Assembly (NCBI RefSeq): GCF_963259705.1 | Contig: NC_081844.1 | Location: 50,205,501-50,269,500, forward strand | DNA length: 64,000 nt | Source: Myotis daubentonii | Taxonomy: Eukaryota > Chordata > Mammalia > Chiroptera > Vespertilionidae | Direction: 5' to 3' | In this document: one piece after another, positions 1-10,194 of the stretch | How positions within the stretch are numbered: the stretch's first letter is position 1 | Layout of the letters: each line of letters starts with the position of its first letter | Notes under the pieces: model-generated | Database searches by the model: none | Seen by the model: only the letters and a program-made list of their open reading frames with translations | What the model was told of the DNA's origin: nothing | Position numbers and translations under genes: made by a program

Positions 1-2180
1 TAAGAATTTGCTGAACAATAGTATAATTGGCCTCAGTGACTTGCTAGAAAATGCTTTTACAGCTTCCATCATTTCTTTTCTGTGCTTTTTGCTCATGCAA
101 CATAAAAACATCATCCTTGAGCTATTGTACCTTCTTATTTTCATCTTTATGGCTCTTTAAATGATGTCTGGGAAGCAGATGGGTCCTTTCTTTATAAAAT
201 CAGCTTGCAATAGCCTACCATATATTTTAGAACTTGAAAAAAATTCCTATAAAATAGTCAACTCCTTCCCTCCCTACCCCCCAAAACAGGGACTTCTGTA
301 GTGCTCTTCAGATACAATAAACATCTATTTTGGTGGGCAATTTCAGCTAGGTTCCATTAAATGTAGGAATCTGTTCTTGGTCTTTAGCTTCTTGCAATTA
401 TAGTCTGAAATTATGCTATTTTTAAATTTATTCAGATACATAATAGGTTTCAGCATGCTTTAATCATTTATTATTTTTAATATTAGAAAAAACAACAAAC
501 TCCCAAGGTATTGAAAATATTTTATAGAGAATAAGATGAAGGCACTTCCAGGAATGCTTTCACATTAATGTGATGCATCATAGTGTCTGTTGCCAAATAT
601 AAATAACACAAATATAAATCCTCTGCATGCAAGAAACATCTAATTTAAAGATGACTAAGAGCAAGATACATATCCAAAAGAGCATGACTAAAACAAAAAC
701 CTACAATCCATTGAATATATGTAGCAAACTAAAAGTCTCAGATAAGATGCAGAATATTAGAACAGTTATCAGCACTGGTAGCTTCATTGTTACCTAATAT
801 CTTCAGATAAAAGGAATTCATAGTAGGTACTTTAAAAGAAACAAAAGAAGACCTGAAAAGAGGAATTTCTGAAAATACTGGAAATGACATTGTATTTTTT
901 AGAAACTGTGAAAGGACAAAACAGACTCAATGAGAGTTTCAATGGGTTTGATTGACCCACAATGGCAAAGCATCATTGATGCTGAAAAGTCAGAAACAGC
1001 AATGGCAGAGCACAATAACCCCCTGGATAGATGACAATGTGAAAAAGAAACTGGGAGACTTGGGATGAGGAGAGGTGGAGAATGAAAAGGTGGGAGGGAA
1101 GGGCGGGAAGGGAAGGAGGGAATATTTCAGGGCAATTGCCAACTTTAACTCTCAGGCGCTCCTATGAATTTTTGTATTATTATTGTTTTTATTCTGTAAG
1201 AATTTTTTTTTTTTTACTTTTTGCTCCAAAAAAGAATGCCTTAAAATAATCCAGCATTTTATATGTGCTATACTCAGAAGGTTTCTCTGAAGATTTAAAC
1301 TCTTTATTGCCAGAAATAAAAGTCTCTCATCTTTCTATCTCTCATATTTTTAGATGATTTTTTTCCACAGAGAGAATGAAAGAGATAAAGGGAGGACACA
1401 GACAGGATGGAAGGCAGAGAAGGATGAGCAAATCTTCATCAGGTCTTAGGAAGAAAAGAGGTTCTTAGATTACCTTACAGTTTTTTGTTGTTGTTGTTAT
1501 TGTTCTGAGATGCTTAGTTTTCGTAAATAAAGTCTTTTCTTTTGAGATAATTTATAGACATAGATTTGTAAAATATATTCTGTCACAGAAAGATTCCAAG
1601 AATTGCTTCCCTGTTCTCTGTTACTATAGCAGCATCCATTTTTTGAGCTGAGTAAAATGCAATCCACAAGCAGCCAGGATTGTGCAGAAGGTCCACGGGG
1701 AGCATTACAAGGAATTTTTGGTCCCTCTGTTATATACACTAGCAAAAAATCCCATCCTTTTACTGAATCCAGCTATCTACCTTCACTCATTACAGAAGAA
1801 AAAATATATACTCACATAACGTGATTAGTACACTACAAAAATCATGAATAAAGCCCTCAAACTCGTATTCAAAATTGCCCAGAAGTACTATTATATTTGA
1901 CTAGAAGTTTCACTTTTACACTTTCTGAGATGACAATTTTATACCTTCTCTCTTCAGATTTCTAGTACTCCTTTCTTCACCCCCTTTAATGATCCCTCAT
2001 TTCTTACTTTATTGTAAAAATAGTCAAAACTAGACATAATCAATACATCAATAAAGCCTTATCCATCCATCTTCATATTGTCTGTGCCTTCCTCCTTGCC
2101 ACAAGGGTACCCTACCATGAGGCTCTGGATCCTGCCTCCTCTTCCTTTCAAGCCTTCGCCTGCAGTAATGTCTTCCTGTC
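1..2180. other. single-copy sequence, no gene seen
   Basis: AT-rich DNA without a recognisable exon, RNA gene or repeat. A purine-rich stretch (about 1066-1130) and a T run (about 1203-1215) are the only simple-sequence features. All open frames here are short and lack family motifs. Confidence 0.5.
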
Positions 2181-2189
2181 TTTTAGATC

Positions 2190-2740
2190 CTTCCTGAAGT
2201 ATACTGTCTCGGCATTAGCTTCCTTGACTTCACATCCTTCTCTGCCTTCCATCCCATCTGTGCCCTGCCTTTATCTTTTTTACTTCCCCCTCCCCCAATT
2301 CTTGTGCCTACTCAAATCAAGCTTCTGTTCCCATCAAAGTTACTAACATTGTTTTTGTTAAGGTCTCAAACAGGTTTCAAATGAGTAAATTCAATGGGTC
2401 ATTCATTTTTAGTCTTACGTTTATTGGTTTCTCTGCAGTCATGGACATGATTAATCACTTTCTGCTTCTAGAAATAATTTCTTGTCTGCCTCTGGAATAC
2501 ACCTCTCTTTTGTTTTCTACCTCAAAGGTAGTCTCAGGATCCTTTACAGACTTCAGGTTCCCTAACTGTCCCCTAATATTGGAGTTCTCAAAGCTGACCC
2601 TTGATCCTAGTTCTCATCACTCCTTATGATCTCTAGCTTTATGTTTTCACAAACATTAACTTTTCTTGTCTTGACCTCTCTACTGAGCTCTAGACTCATA
2701 TCTAACCTCCCTGGAATCTGCATATGTGTATTGTAGTAGC
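2190..2740 (+). mobile_element. ancient L2 (CR1-like LINE) fragment
   Basis: Diverged, pyrimidine-rich text following the order of the L2 reverse-transcriptase region: a segment like 'aaggtctcaaac', then a 'tctctgcagtcatggacatg' block, a run of phenylalanine/leucine-type codons, and near 2579 'attggagttctcaaag', which corresponds to the L2 'ggagtgccccagg' block. The frame is broken. Inference is from pattern memory of the L2 consensus; another old LINE is possible. Confidence 0.6.
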
Positions 2741-2779
2741 AGGGGTAACACTAGATGCTTGAACAAACAAACTTTCCAA

Positions 2780-3110
2780 ATTTCAGTTGCTTATTGTAAC
2801 GATAAAAATTTATTTCTCTTTCACATAAACAGCGCGATTTGGGGGGCTCCAAAGGCACCCTTTCTCGTGGTGCTGAGGAAGTTCCCAGACTCCTCCATTA
2901 TGTTTCCACACTTATCTGGGGCCTGAGGGTATCTGCCTTCAGTGGACGGGAAGCAGGAATAGATAAAACATATGCATACCCTGGTCTTCTCTCCCCAGAA
3001 TGATAGGACATGTTCTCCTTTGGTCCATTGGTAAGAACTAGTTAGATGGTCCCTCCTGGATGCAGTATGATCTAGGAAATATGACCTCTGGCTGAAAGGC
3101 TGCTCACCAG
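2780..3110. repeat. unassigned ancient repeat candidate
   Basis: The text (for example 'ggctccaaaggcacc' near 2844 and 'tggtccattggtaagaac' near 3021) resembles a common old mammalian interspersed repeat whose name I cannot give. It is not similar to the bat-specific families nearby. Confidence 0.25.
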
Positions 3111-3270
3111 CAATGATCATACTATGCTAAGGGGAGTATGAATCTTTGATATATAGCTAGCCATCTCTGCCACATTCTGCCTTTCTTGCCACCAAATCAG
3201 CATCCAAACCCTTCTTTGCCTACACAAAATACAAGCATCCCCTTTCTCAGGAATAAAACCAACAGTTTCA

Positions 3271-3503
3271 CCCTAACCAGTTTGGCTCAGTGGATAGAGC
3301 GTCGGCCTGCGGACTGAAGGGTCCCAGGTTTGATTCCAGTCAAGGTCATGTGCTTTGACTGTGGGCACATACCCAGTAGGGAGTGTGCAGGAGGCAGCTG
3401 ATGGATGTTTCTCTCTCATCGATGTTTCTAACTCTCTAACCCTCTCTCTTCCTCTCTGTTAAAAAAATCAATAAAATATGTTAAAAAACAAACAAACAAA
3501 AAC
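3271..3503 (+). mobile_element. VES SINE (tRNA-derived, vespertilionid bat)
   Basis: Starts with the tRNA-like head: polymerase III A box around 'tggctcagtgg' (3284) and B box around 'ggtttgattcc' (3328). The VES body follows (cagtaggg, gcaggaggcagctgat, tctctctcatcgatg) and a tail of 'aaatcaataaaat' plus A-rich repeats. Flanks 'ccaacagttt' and 'ccagcagttt' look like an aged target duplication. Such copies are transcribed by Pol III and mobilised by L1. Confidence 0.93.
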
Positions 3504-4149
3504 TCCAGCAGTTTGTCCAGCTACTGCATCCAGCTGATGAATGATTCTCTCCAGCAGAGGTGGGTATGGTTCTGGCTCCACATGAACTAAAAGAAAAGTT
3601 ATCTGTCAACTTAGTCCCACTCCCTGACAACATCTAATAGACAGTGATGAAGCAGGGATCGAATAAAAACAATAACAACAGCAGCAAAATCTTACATTCT
3701 GAAAAGGGGGGTGTTTGTGAACATTTCTCTACACCAATTAAAGGAAAACTGTCTTTCCCCCCATCTACTATGCTTCTGGCCAGCAAATATGTCGGGGGTT
3801 TTCCAGTCCCACCAATTCTCCATCAGCTGTTATGTATGGCACAGCTCTATGGGCTCCTGGAGTTCTTCAAACTTTAATAATGATGTAGGTCAACTTCAGA
3901 ACCTCGAAATCCAGACAGATTTCAATCATGTGAGACCCTGATCAGAACATCCAGCCACACAATGCATGACTCTTCACCCATGGAAACTCTGAGATGATAA
4001 AATGTGTTGTTTTCAGTCACTAAGTTTATGGTATATTTTTGCTCAGAATACAAAACAAATGTAAATACATACAGCATGATTCCATTTACATAGAGTTGAA
4101 AACTAGGCAAAACTGAACTATATGTGTGATGTTAGATGGGAGCTATCTC

Positions 4150-5091
4150 AGGGCAATAAGGAGGGGTTATAATTGGGTGGGGAAATGAGAGGGCTTCTGG
4201 AATCTGATTAATACTCTATTTCTTTATCTGAGCATGGGTGCTCAGTTTGTGGGAATCCATTAAGCTCTACATGAAGGACTTGTGTAATTTTCTGAATGTA
4301 TGGTTCAGTTAAATATCATCGAAGAAAGATATGATTTAGCTTTCCTATGAGTTTGTATTTCTGACTCCATTGCCTAAAAATACCTGATAATATTAACATA
4401 TATTGAGCTAGTATGTTTCCAAGGGCTTCATATCAATTAACAGGTTTTTATATTTTAATTTTGGTTTTAGTTCCTTTTTAATATATTCTGAATATAGAAA
4501 TCTGTTAATTTGATATAGTCAGATATAAAAATACTTAGGTTTTGGGGTATACTTGTATCTTGTTTAAGAATCTTCCCTACCTGTAATGTGTTTAGAGTGA
4601 AATCAATGTAGAATTGAATGAAGTGCTTCTAGGAACAAGTAAAAAAAAAAAGTGTTTCCTACAAACGAGAATTAATTTAATATACTTTGTTTTTTAAGAT
4701 AAGTACAAAGTCTTTGTGTGCATGAAAGGCAGTTTTATATCCCACATAGATACCCTTAATAAAAAACATTTTATTAATTACACTTAACCCTTCTTTCCCA
4801 CTTAATTTTGACAAGTGACATCATTTCAAGTTCTAACATATAAGGAATCTATTGGGTATTTTTCTTGCATGATGACAAATCATTTTATTTAGCAATTATT
4901 ATTTTCTTGTTACAGTCTTGGTTTTTAAATGTTCTGTCTGTCTTGTCATTCTAAACAATTTGATTTTATTTGTTTTGAATAAATAATATATTCTTTTGAT
5001 TCAAAATTCAAAAGATATGAGTGAATATGGAAAAAAAATAACCTTCTTGCTTATGTCTCCAAGACTCCAATCTTTCTCCCCATAGGCAATA
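4150..5091. other. single-copy sequence, nothing recognised
   Basis: AT-rich DNA with no ORF of interest, no SINE or DNA-transposon ends and no RNA gene. Confidence 0.45.
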
Positions 5092-5450
5092 TCCTATCTA
5101 ATAAAAGGGTAATATGCAAATTAACCATCACTCCATCACAAAAGATGGCGGCGCCCATAGCCACAAGATGGTTGCACCCAGTCCTCTCAGCCCCGCCGGA
5201 GTCCCCCACGGCAACGAGGCAAGCATTCCACCCAGGCCACAGAGGGCCTCTGGGCGGCGGGCACAGAGCGGTTGGGGGTGGGAGGTGGGGAGGGGGAATG
5301 CTTGCATCGTTGCCCTGGTGACGAGGCAAGCATTCTGCACCCAGCCACGGAAGGGCCTCTGGGCTGCAGAGAGCCTCTGGGCAGTGGGCACGGAGCAGCC
5401 AGACCCCGCAGAGAGCTACTGGTGCACAGATTCATGTGCAGGGCTACTAG
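5092..5450 (+). mobile_element. non-autonomous Helitron (HeliBat type)
   Basis: Begins TCCTATCTAATAAAAG after host A (5091), continues into 'gtaatatgcaaatt', and ends with an imperfect hairpin (gtgcac...gtgcag, about 5421-5440) and CTAG (5447-5450) before host T (5451). That is the A|T insertion rule of Helitrons. The body is GC- and CpG-rich compared with the AT-rich flanks and holds 'aagatggcggcgcc'-type sequence. No Rep/helicase coding is present, so mobilisation would be in trans. Open frames across the body are by-products of high GC. Confidence 0.9.
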
Positions 5451-5705
5451 TATAGTATAATTTTCTTACATATATTTATAGAAATATTTTATCCACATAC
5501 AAGCAATTATGTACAAATTTTATATTTTTTATAAAGTATATAAAAGATATATGGCTATAGATAAAGATTTCCTGTTACTAAGAAATGAGCAGGCTGTTTT
5601 TAACACTTATAGACAATAAGCTCCTTAAGATGAAAGCCTGTGTCTGATTCATCTATGTGATCTCTCCAAAATATGTTATTCTTCTGCACTGTATTTTGTT
5701 TCTTG

Positions 5706-5938
5706 TATTTTTTTTATTGATTTTTTTTTTTTGAGAGAGAGAGAGAGATATAGAGAGAGAGAGAGAGAGGGAGAGGAAGGTAGAGGGAAAGAGAGAGAAA
5801 CATCATTGTGATAGGAAAATGTCCATCAGCTGCCTCTGCACATCCTCTACTGGGATTGAGCCTGCAACCTGGGCATGTGCCCTGACCAGGAATGGAACCA
5901 GATGACACTCAACTAATTGAGCCATACCAGCCAGGGCT
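5706..5938 (-). mobile_element. VES SINE with expanded GA tract
   Basis: Reverse complement of a VES SINE. The head is at the right ('gagccataccagccagggc', about 5919-5938), the body holds 'catcagctgcctctgcacatcc', and the poly-T tail is at the left. The tail-proximal part has expanded into a (GA)n microsatellite at about 5733-5800. Confidence 0.9.
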
Positions 5939-6147
5939 TTTTTTTAAATAACAGCATTTCTTATAGTGAATTCCATATCAGTACCTAAAATACTTTCTTA
6001 TCCTTTTTAATTTCATTGTATGTAATATTCCATATGTACTTTTTAACCAATTTCCTCTAGATGCATATTTAAGTTGTTTTTAATAGCTTGCCATTCAGAT
6101 GTACATCACCACCATGAAAATATATTTCATTATCTTTCCTTCATTTA

Positions 6148-6385
6148 TTAATAGCTAACTTCAGTTGAGCACTTAGTATGATTTTGTCACCATAAGAAAT
6201 GCTTGACATAAATTATCTCATTCAATTCTCAAGCAGACTCTATGAGGGTAGTGCTTTTTTTAAAATTCCTAGTTAATAAAGAAAATGAGAGGTTGAATAA
6301 TTTGCCTAATGTGAGCAAATGACTAAGAGAAAGATACAGAGTCCGATCGCTGGTCTATGTATCTCTAAAACTCTTATAACAGCAA
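6148..6385 (+). mobile_element. MIR SINE (ancient mammalian)
   Basis: Follows MIR order: 'aatagctaac', 'gagcacttagta', 'aattatctcattcaat', 'tatgagggtagt', then 'aaaatgagaggttga' and 'cagagtccgatcgctgg'. Strongly diverged, as expected for a repeat shared by all mammals. Confidence 0.75.
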
Positions 6386-7320
6386 ATAATTACATAGATA
6401 GTTATTGACAACCTATATGTGTGCAACGTCCTCTCACCTAAGGAACTGATTGTAAGTGTAAAAACAAGCCTGATCATTTTTGAGTAAAAATAAGTCAATT
6501 ATAGATTTCACATAGTGACTGACAAGTCAGTAAACAGGTGTTCATCTCTACACAGAAATTGCAGTTTAAAATCATATTCTCAATTTGAAGCTACATAATT
6601 TAACTAAAGAGTGCCAGATTTAAAAAGTGGTAATTATAACATTTAATAAAACTTCAAAGCTGCTTCTGATGTGATCACAGTAGGGTGTAAGCTTAACAGC
6701 TAAATTTCAAAGATGAGCACTTCTGAGAGGCAAACTAGGAAACATCTCTAAATCAGTAATTACAGCTAGAAACTCTTCCAACAGAGGAGAATTTGAAACT
6801 AGTAGCAAGCAAATGAATGCCTTGGGAAAAATCCTGAAAATTGTTTGCCTGATTCTAAGACAGAGAATAAGTTTAAATTGACTATTAGATTTTGAAAATT
6901 CCCATTTTATTCTTTTTCACTGCCAATTTCCTTCAGGGACAATGCTTAGAAGTGTCAAGAATAACAGGTAACAGACGTTTCTTTCAAATGTTGGGATTTG
7001 TGTAGGAATAGAAGATCTTATAAAGAAACCTGCTTTTAATTTTCCAGCCTAGTTTGAAATGTTAATAGAAGACAGTTGTAGTAAGAATAGAAAACATAGT
7101 TTGTAGCGGGGCATTTACATCCAAAATGTAGTCTTGGCGATTCAATTACTCCTCTCACTTTTGTCCTGCAGCTGCCCTAAAATTTACTCCTTAGCCTTCA
7201 ACATTTGGGCATCATATTCCTTATCCAACGACACCTGTAATTTGCCAACATAAAATTTAAAAATTTAGGTAGAATTGGAGCACAGGAGAATTTTTAAAAT
7301 TTGGCCTTTGAATTGGCAAT
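6386..7320. other. single-copy sequence, nothing recognised
   Basis: AT-rich, no repeat ends, no coding signature and no RNA gene seen. Confidence 0.45.
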
Positions 7321-7321
7321 T

Positions 7322-7447
7322 GAAGCAACAGATTTAACTATCAAAATGCAGATTCCCTAGCCCTAATCCTGACTTTTAAAAACAAAGTATCCAGAAATCT
7401 GCATTTTGATTATTCTCGTGCATTCAAGTTTTAGAACCCCTGCACTG
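7322..7447 (-). mobile_element. MER5-like hAT-Charlie fragment
   Basis: The pair 'gcagattccctagccc' and 'agaaatctgcattttgat', then 'aagttttagaacccctgcac', matches the layout of MER5/MER58-type Charlie remnants. Ends are too worn to see an 8-bp target duplication. Confidence 0.5.
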
Positions 7448-7683
7448 AAAGTAGGAAACTACAGGGATTATCTCTGAGTTCTGTCTTCCCCCGTGCACTT
7501 GGAGACAAACCAGTGGATAGAGAGTGCACCAATTTAAGACGGAAAAATGTTTTCTATGCCTGGTTCTGCTATTTCCTTGCAGACTGAACTTGTATGGGTC
7601 ACTGAACAGATTTCTTTGAACCCCAGAGTCCTCCTCTTCCTCTCGGTTACTGTGGGGTCTTTTTCTGCCATAAAAAAATTTAT

Positions 7684-7897
7684 GTCATGCCTTAAATGGT
7701 TTGGCTCAGTGGATAGAGCATTGGCCTGTGGTCTGAAAGTTCCCAGATTCGATTCTGGTCAAGGGCATGTACCTTGGTTGCAGGCACATCCCTAGTAGGT
7801 GTGCAGGAGGCAGCTGATTGATGTTTCTCTCCAATCGATGTTTCTAACTTTCTATCCCTCTCTCTTCCATTCTGTAAAAAATCAATAAAATATATTT
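7684..7897 (+). mobile_element. VES SINE
   Basis: The head contains 'tggctcagtggatagagc' (A box) and 'agattcgattctgg' (B box), followed by the VES body and an 'aaaaatcaataaaatata' tail. Flanked by direct repeats of 'aaaaatttatgt' (left from about 7673, right near 7897-7910), a clear target-site duplication. Another VES of a different head type starts about 90 bp downstream. Confidence 0.93.
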
Positions 7898-7983
7898 TTA
7901 AAAATTTATGTGATTAATAGTGTTAATCCCATTCTCTCAGAATAGGTTAAAGAATAATATATTACAAATAAAATATATTTCTG

Positions 7984-8178
7984 CCTGGCTGGGGTTGCTC
8001 AGTGGATTGAACATCGTCCCATGGACCCAGAGGTCCTGGTTTCGATTCCTAGTCAGGGCATTTGCCTGAGTTGCGGGCTTGATCCCCAGTAGGGGGCATT
8101 GAGAGGCAGCTGATCCATGTCTCATTGATGTTTCTCCTCCCTTCCTCTTTGAAATCAATAAAAAAATATTAAAAAGTT
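7984..8178 (+). mobile_element. VES SINE, second head subtype
   Basis: The head differs from the commonest copies: 'ttgctcagtggattgaac' and 'cccagaggtcctggtttcgattcc', that is, the 'gaggtc' anticodon-arm variant. The body and 'tgaaatcaataaaa' tail are normal VES. Flanks 'aaatatatttctg' and 'aaaatccatttctg' look like an aged target duplication. Confidence 0.9.
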
Positions 8179-8179
8179 A

Positions 8180-8930
8180 AAATCCATTTCTGACTGAAAT
8201 AGAAAGAATAAAAACCAAGAAGGGATATACCCAAAACTAATACAAAATAATATTGAATGTAAACTATAATTTAAAAGAAAAAACAAAGAAGGGAACAGAT
8301 AAATAATAACTTTTTGTAAATTTATGGCAACATTAAATATCATTTTTTCATAATTATTCTTCTTCTTAATTTGATAGCTCTTCCTTGTGTTACATTTTCA
8401 CATGAAAACAAAAAGCATTGTTTGCTTTCATTGATTAAAAAGGGATAAGTTTCACAGAATAAGCGTTGCCTACTTTTTGGTACAATTGAATTTTTACCAA
8501 GTCCCAGAAAATCTTCTTTCATTGGTAAAGCATGTATGCCTTGGGGATTACTGTATCTCTTGCTTTTTTATTTTAGAAAAGAAGTATGACTTAGTCTAAC
8601 ATGTGTGACTAATATGATCACAACTCTTGGGAAATTAGATGGTTTTCTGGCGACATCACTAAAAAATACTGACTGAAACTATTCCTGTCTGACAGATGAA
8701 TTGCTCTAAACACCAAGGCTGCAAACTGTCGGAATGAACAAATAAAATGAGAATCTTTTACTAGTTGCTCAACCTGGGCAAATCACTGATGAGTCAGTAG
8801 ACACATCTGCCAATTGTATAAGCCTCTTGCCATTCTGGGGCCTCAGGAGCAACCTGAAAAATGAAGAAACAGGATCAGGTTATGAAGGCACCACCCAGAT
8901 TCAGGGGCCTGTGATGTATCTTATATTATC
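8180..8930. other. single-copy sequence, nothing recognised
   Basis: No repeat ends, exon-like frame or RNA gene seen. AT-rich to about 8700, then balanced. Confidence 0.4.
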
Positions 8931-8931
8931 A

Positions 8932-9102
8932 CTAGAGGCCCAGTGCATGGATTTGTGCACCAGTGGAGTCCCTCAGCCTGGCCTGTGCCCTCTCGCAATC
9001 CGGGACCCCTCAGGGGATGCCAGAGAGTCGGTTTTGGCCCAATCCCTGCAGGCCAGGCCGAGGGACCCCACCTGTGCACGAATCCGTGCACTGGGCCTCT
9101 AG
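8932..9102. mobile_element. palindromic Helitron derivative with two 3' tails
   Basis: The left end reads CTAGAGGCCCAGTGCA (a Helitron 3' tail reversed). The right end reads TGCACTGGGCCTCTAG (the same tail forward). About 55 bp at each side are inverted copies of one another with few mismatches, around a 60-bp centre. There is no 5' TC...ATAATAAAAG head. It lies between A (8931) and T (9103). No coding capacity. The right arm resembles an internal block of the Helitron at 10760-11231, so it probably derives from that family. Confidence 0.8.
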
Positions 9103-9202
9103 TATGCATATAAGATCTTTGGTTAATCTCTTTCCGCCCTCCTCCCTCCCACCTTCCCTCTAAGATTCATCAGTCTGTTCTATGTTTCCATGCCTGTGGT
9201 TT
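9103..9202 (-). mobile_element. L1 3' UTR fragment
   Basis: Reverse complement of the bat L1 3' UTR: 'atgcatataagatctttgg', then pyrimidine-rich text, 'cttccctctaagattcatc' and 'tgtttccatgcctgtgg'. The same order occurs in the L1s at 32668-33883 and 39577-39943. It lies directly between two Helitron pieces, so it may be a Helitron-captured segment or a host L1. Confidence 0.7.
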
Positions 9203-9312
9203 CCACTCCTGCGTTGAGTGTCTGCCCTCTGGTTGTCAGTGGTGTCATAGCTACCAGTTGAACACTGAACAATTGACCAGTCAGGTGGTTGCTTAGGCTT
9301 TTATATATATGA
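9203..9312 (-). mobile_element. 5'-end fragment of a Helitron
   Basis: Reads, reversed, as a Helitron head: the last bases 'ggcttttatatatatga' give TC-ATATATATAAAAGCC on the minus strand. 'tgctctggttgtc'-like text at 9218-9240 is a worn copy of the CTCF-like block seen in other copies. No 3' tail is present. The terminal GA (9311-9312) directly abuts the CTAG of the next Helitron. Confidence 0.75.
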
Positions 9313-9692
9313 CTAGAGGCCCGGTGCACGACATTCGTGCACTTGGCGGGGGGGTGGGGGTGGGGGGGTGTCCCTCAGCCCAGCCTGTGCCCTCTTACAG
9401 TCTGGGAGCCCTTGGGGGATGTCAGACTGATGCCAGGAGAGGGCGTAAGCTGGCAGTCGGACATCCTTAGTGCTGCCACGGAGGTGGGAAAGGCTCCTGA
9501 CACTGCTGCTGTGCTCTCCAGCCCTGAGCCCGGCTTGTGGCTGAGCAGCACTACCCCTGCTGTGGGAGTACACTGACCACCAGGGGGCAGCTCCTGCTTT
9601 GAGCATATGTCCCCTGGTGGTCAGTGCACCTCATAGCAACTGGTTGTTCCACCGTTCAGGTAGTTTTTGTATTAGCATTTTATTATATAGGA
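9313..9692 (-). mobile_element. non-autonomous Helitron
   Basis: Reversed 3' tail CTAGAGGCCCGGTGCAC with hairpin (gtgcacgacattcgtgcac) at the left, 5' head (ATTTTATTATATAGGA reversed) at the right, and T at 9693. The GC-rich body contains an inverted pair of 'accaccaggggg'-type blocks. No Rep/helicase coding. The 79- and 97-codon frames over it lack any motif. Confidence 0.9.
9574..9623. promoter_or_regulatory. inverted pair of CTCF-like core motifs in a Helitron
   Basis: Positions 9574-9592 fit the published CTCF consensus YDRCCASYAGRKGGCRSYV at all but the last position. An inverted, weaker copy (CCACCAGGGGAC on the minus strand) lies at 9610-9623. The two arms could also pair as a hairpin. 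Binding is inferred from motif fit only. Confidence 0.5.
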
Positions 9693-9914
9693 TGACCTGA
9701 AAATAGTAATGCTTCAGCCAACAAAAAAGGATTGAGAGGAAAAATAGAAAAGAAACATCTAAAACTATAAAGAAAGGAAAGAAAATTGTGAAGCCAAGTG
9801 CTATATAGTGCTATAACTGAATAGAGAGGAGGGAAAGGAGGAGAGTGAAAGGGAGGGTGGGGGGGGAAAAGGCAACAGCAGGTTTAGTATAAGGGCAGAA
9901 TGACCAGAATACCT

Positions 9915-10190
9915 AATGGTGAAGTATGATGTCTTCAGAACTAGACTGCCTCTATTCGAATTTCCACTTTGCATTTCCAGCGGTATGGATTTGGGCAAGT
10001 GACTTAGCCTGTCTGTGTTTCAGTTTTATTTGTAAAATGGGAATAGTACTAGACAGTACTGCCATGTAGAAACACTCAAGTGTTGATTTTATCAGTATTG
10101 AATGGATTTATTCAGTTAATATTAAGTTACCCATGAATAATATCTGACATACAGGCATTTGACAAATGATTATTGATTTAACCACTGAGG
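9915..10190 (-). mobile_element. MIR SINE
   Basis: Minus-strand MIR signature: 'actagactgcctctattcgaa', 'gggcaagtgacttagcctgtctgtg', 'ttgtaaaatgggaata', then 'acaaatgattattgattt'. Confidence 0.75.
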
Positions 10191-10194
10191 CTGA

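Noticed and set aside
3271..3503. tRNA gene in SINE heads
   Set aside because: A and B boxes are present but the cloverleaf is degenerate and followed by the VES body; these are SINEs.
5051..5460. Cluster of overlapping ORFs on both strands
   Set aside because: All overlie the GC-rich Helitron 5092-5450; none has a motif.
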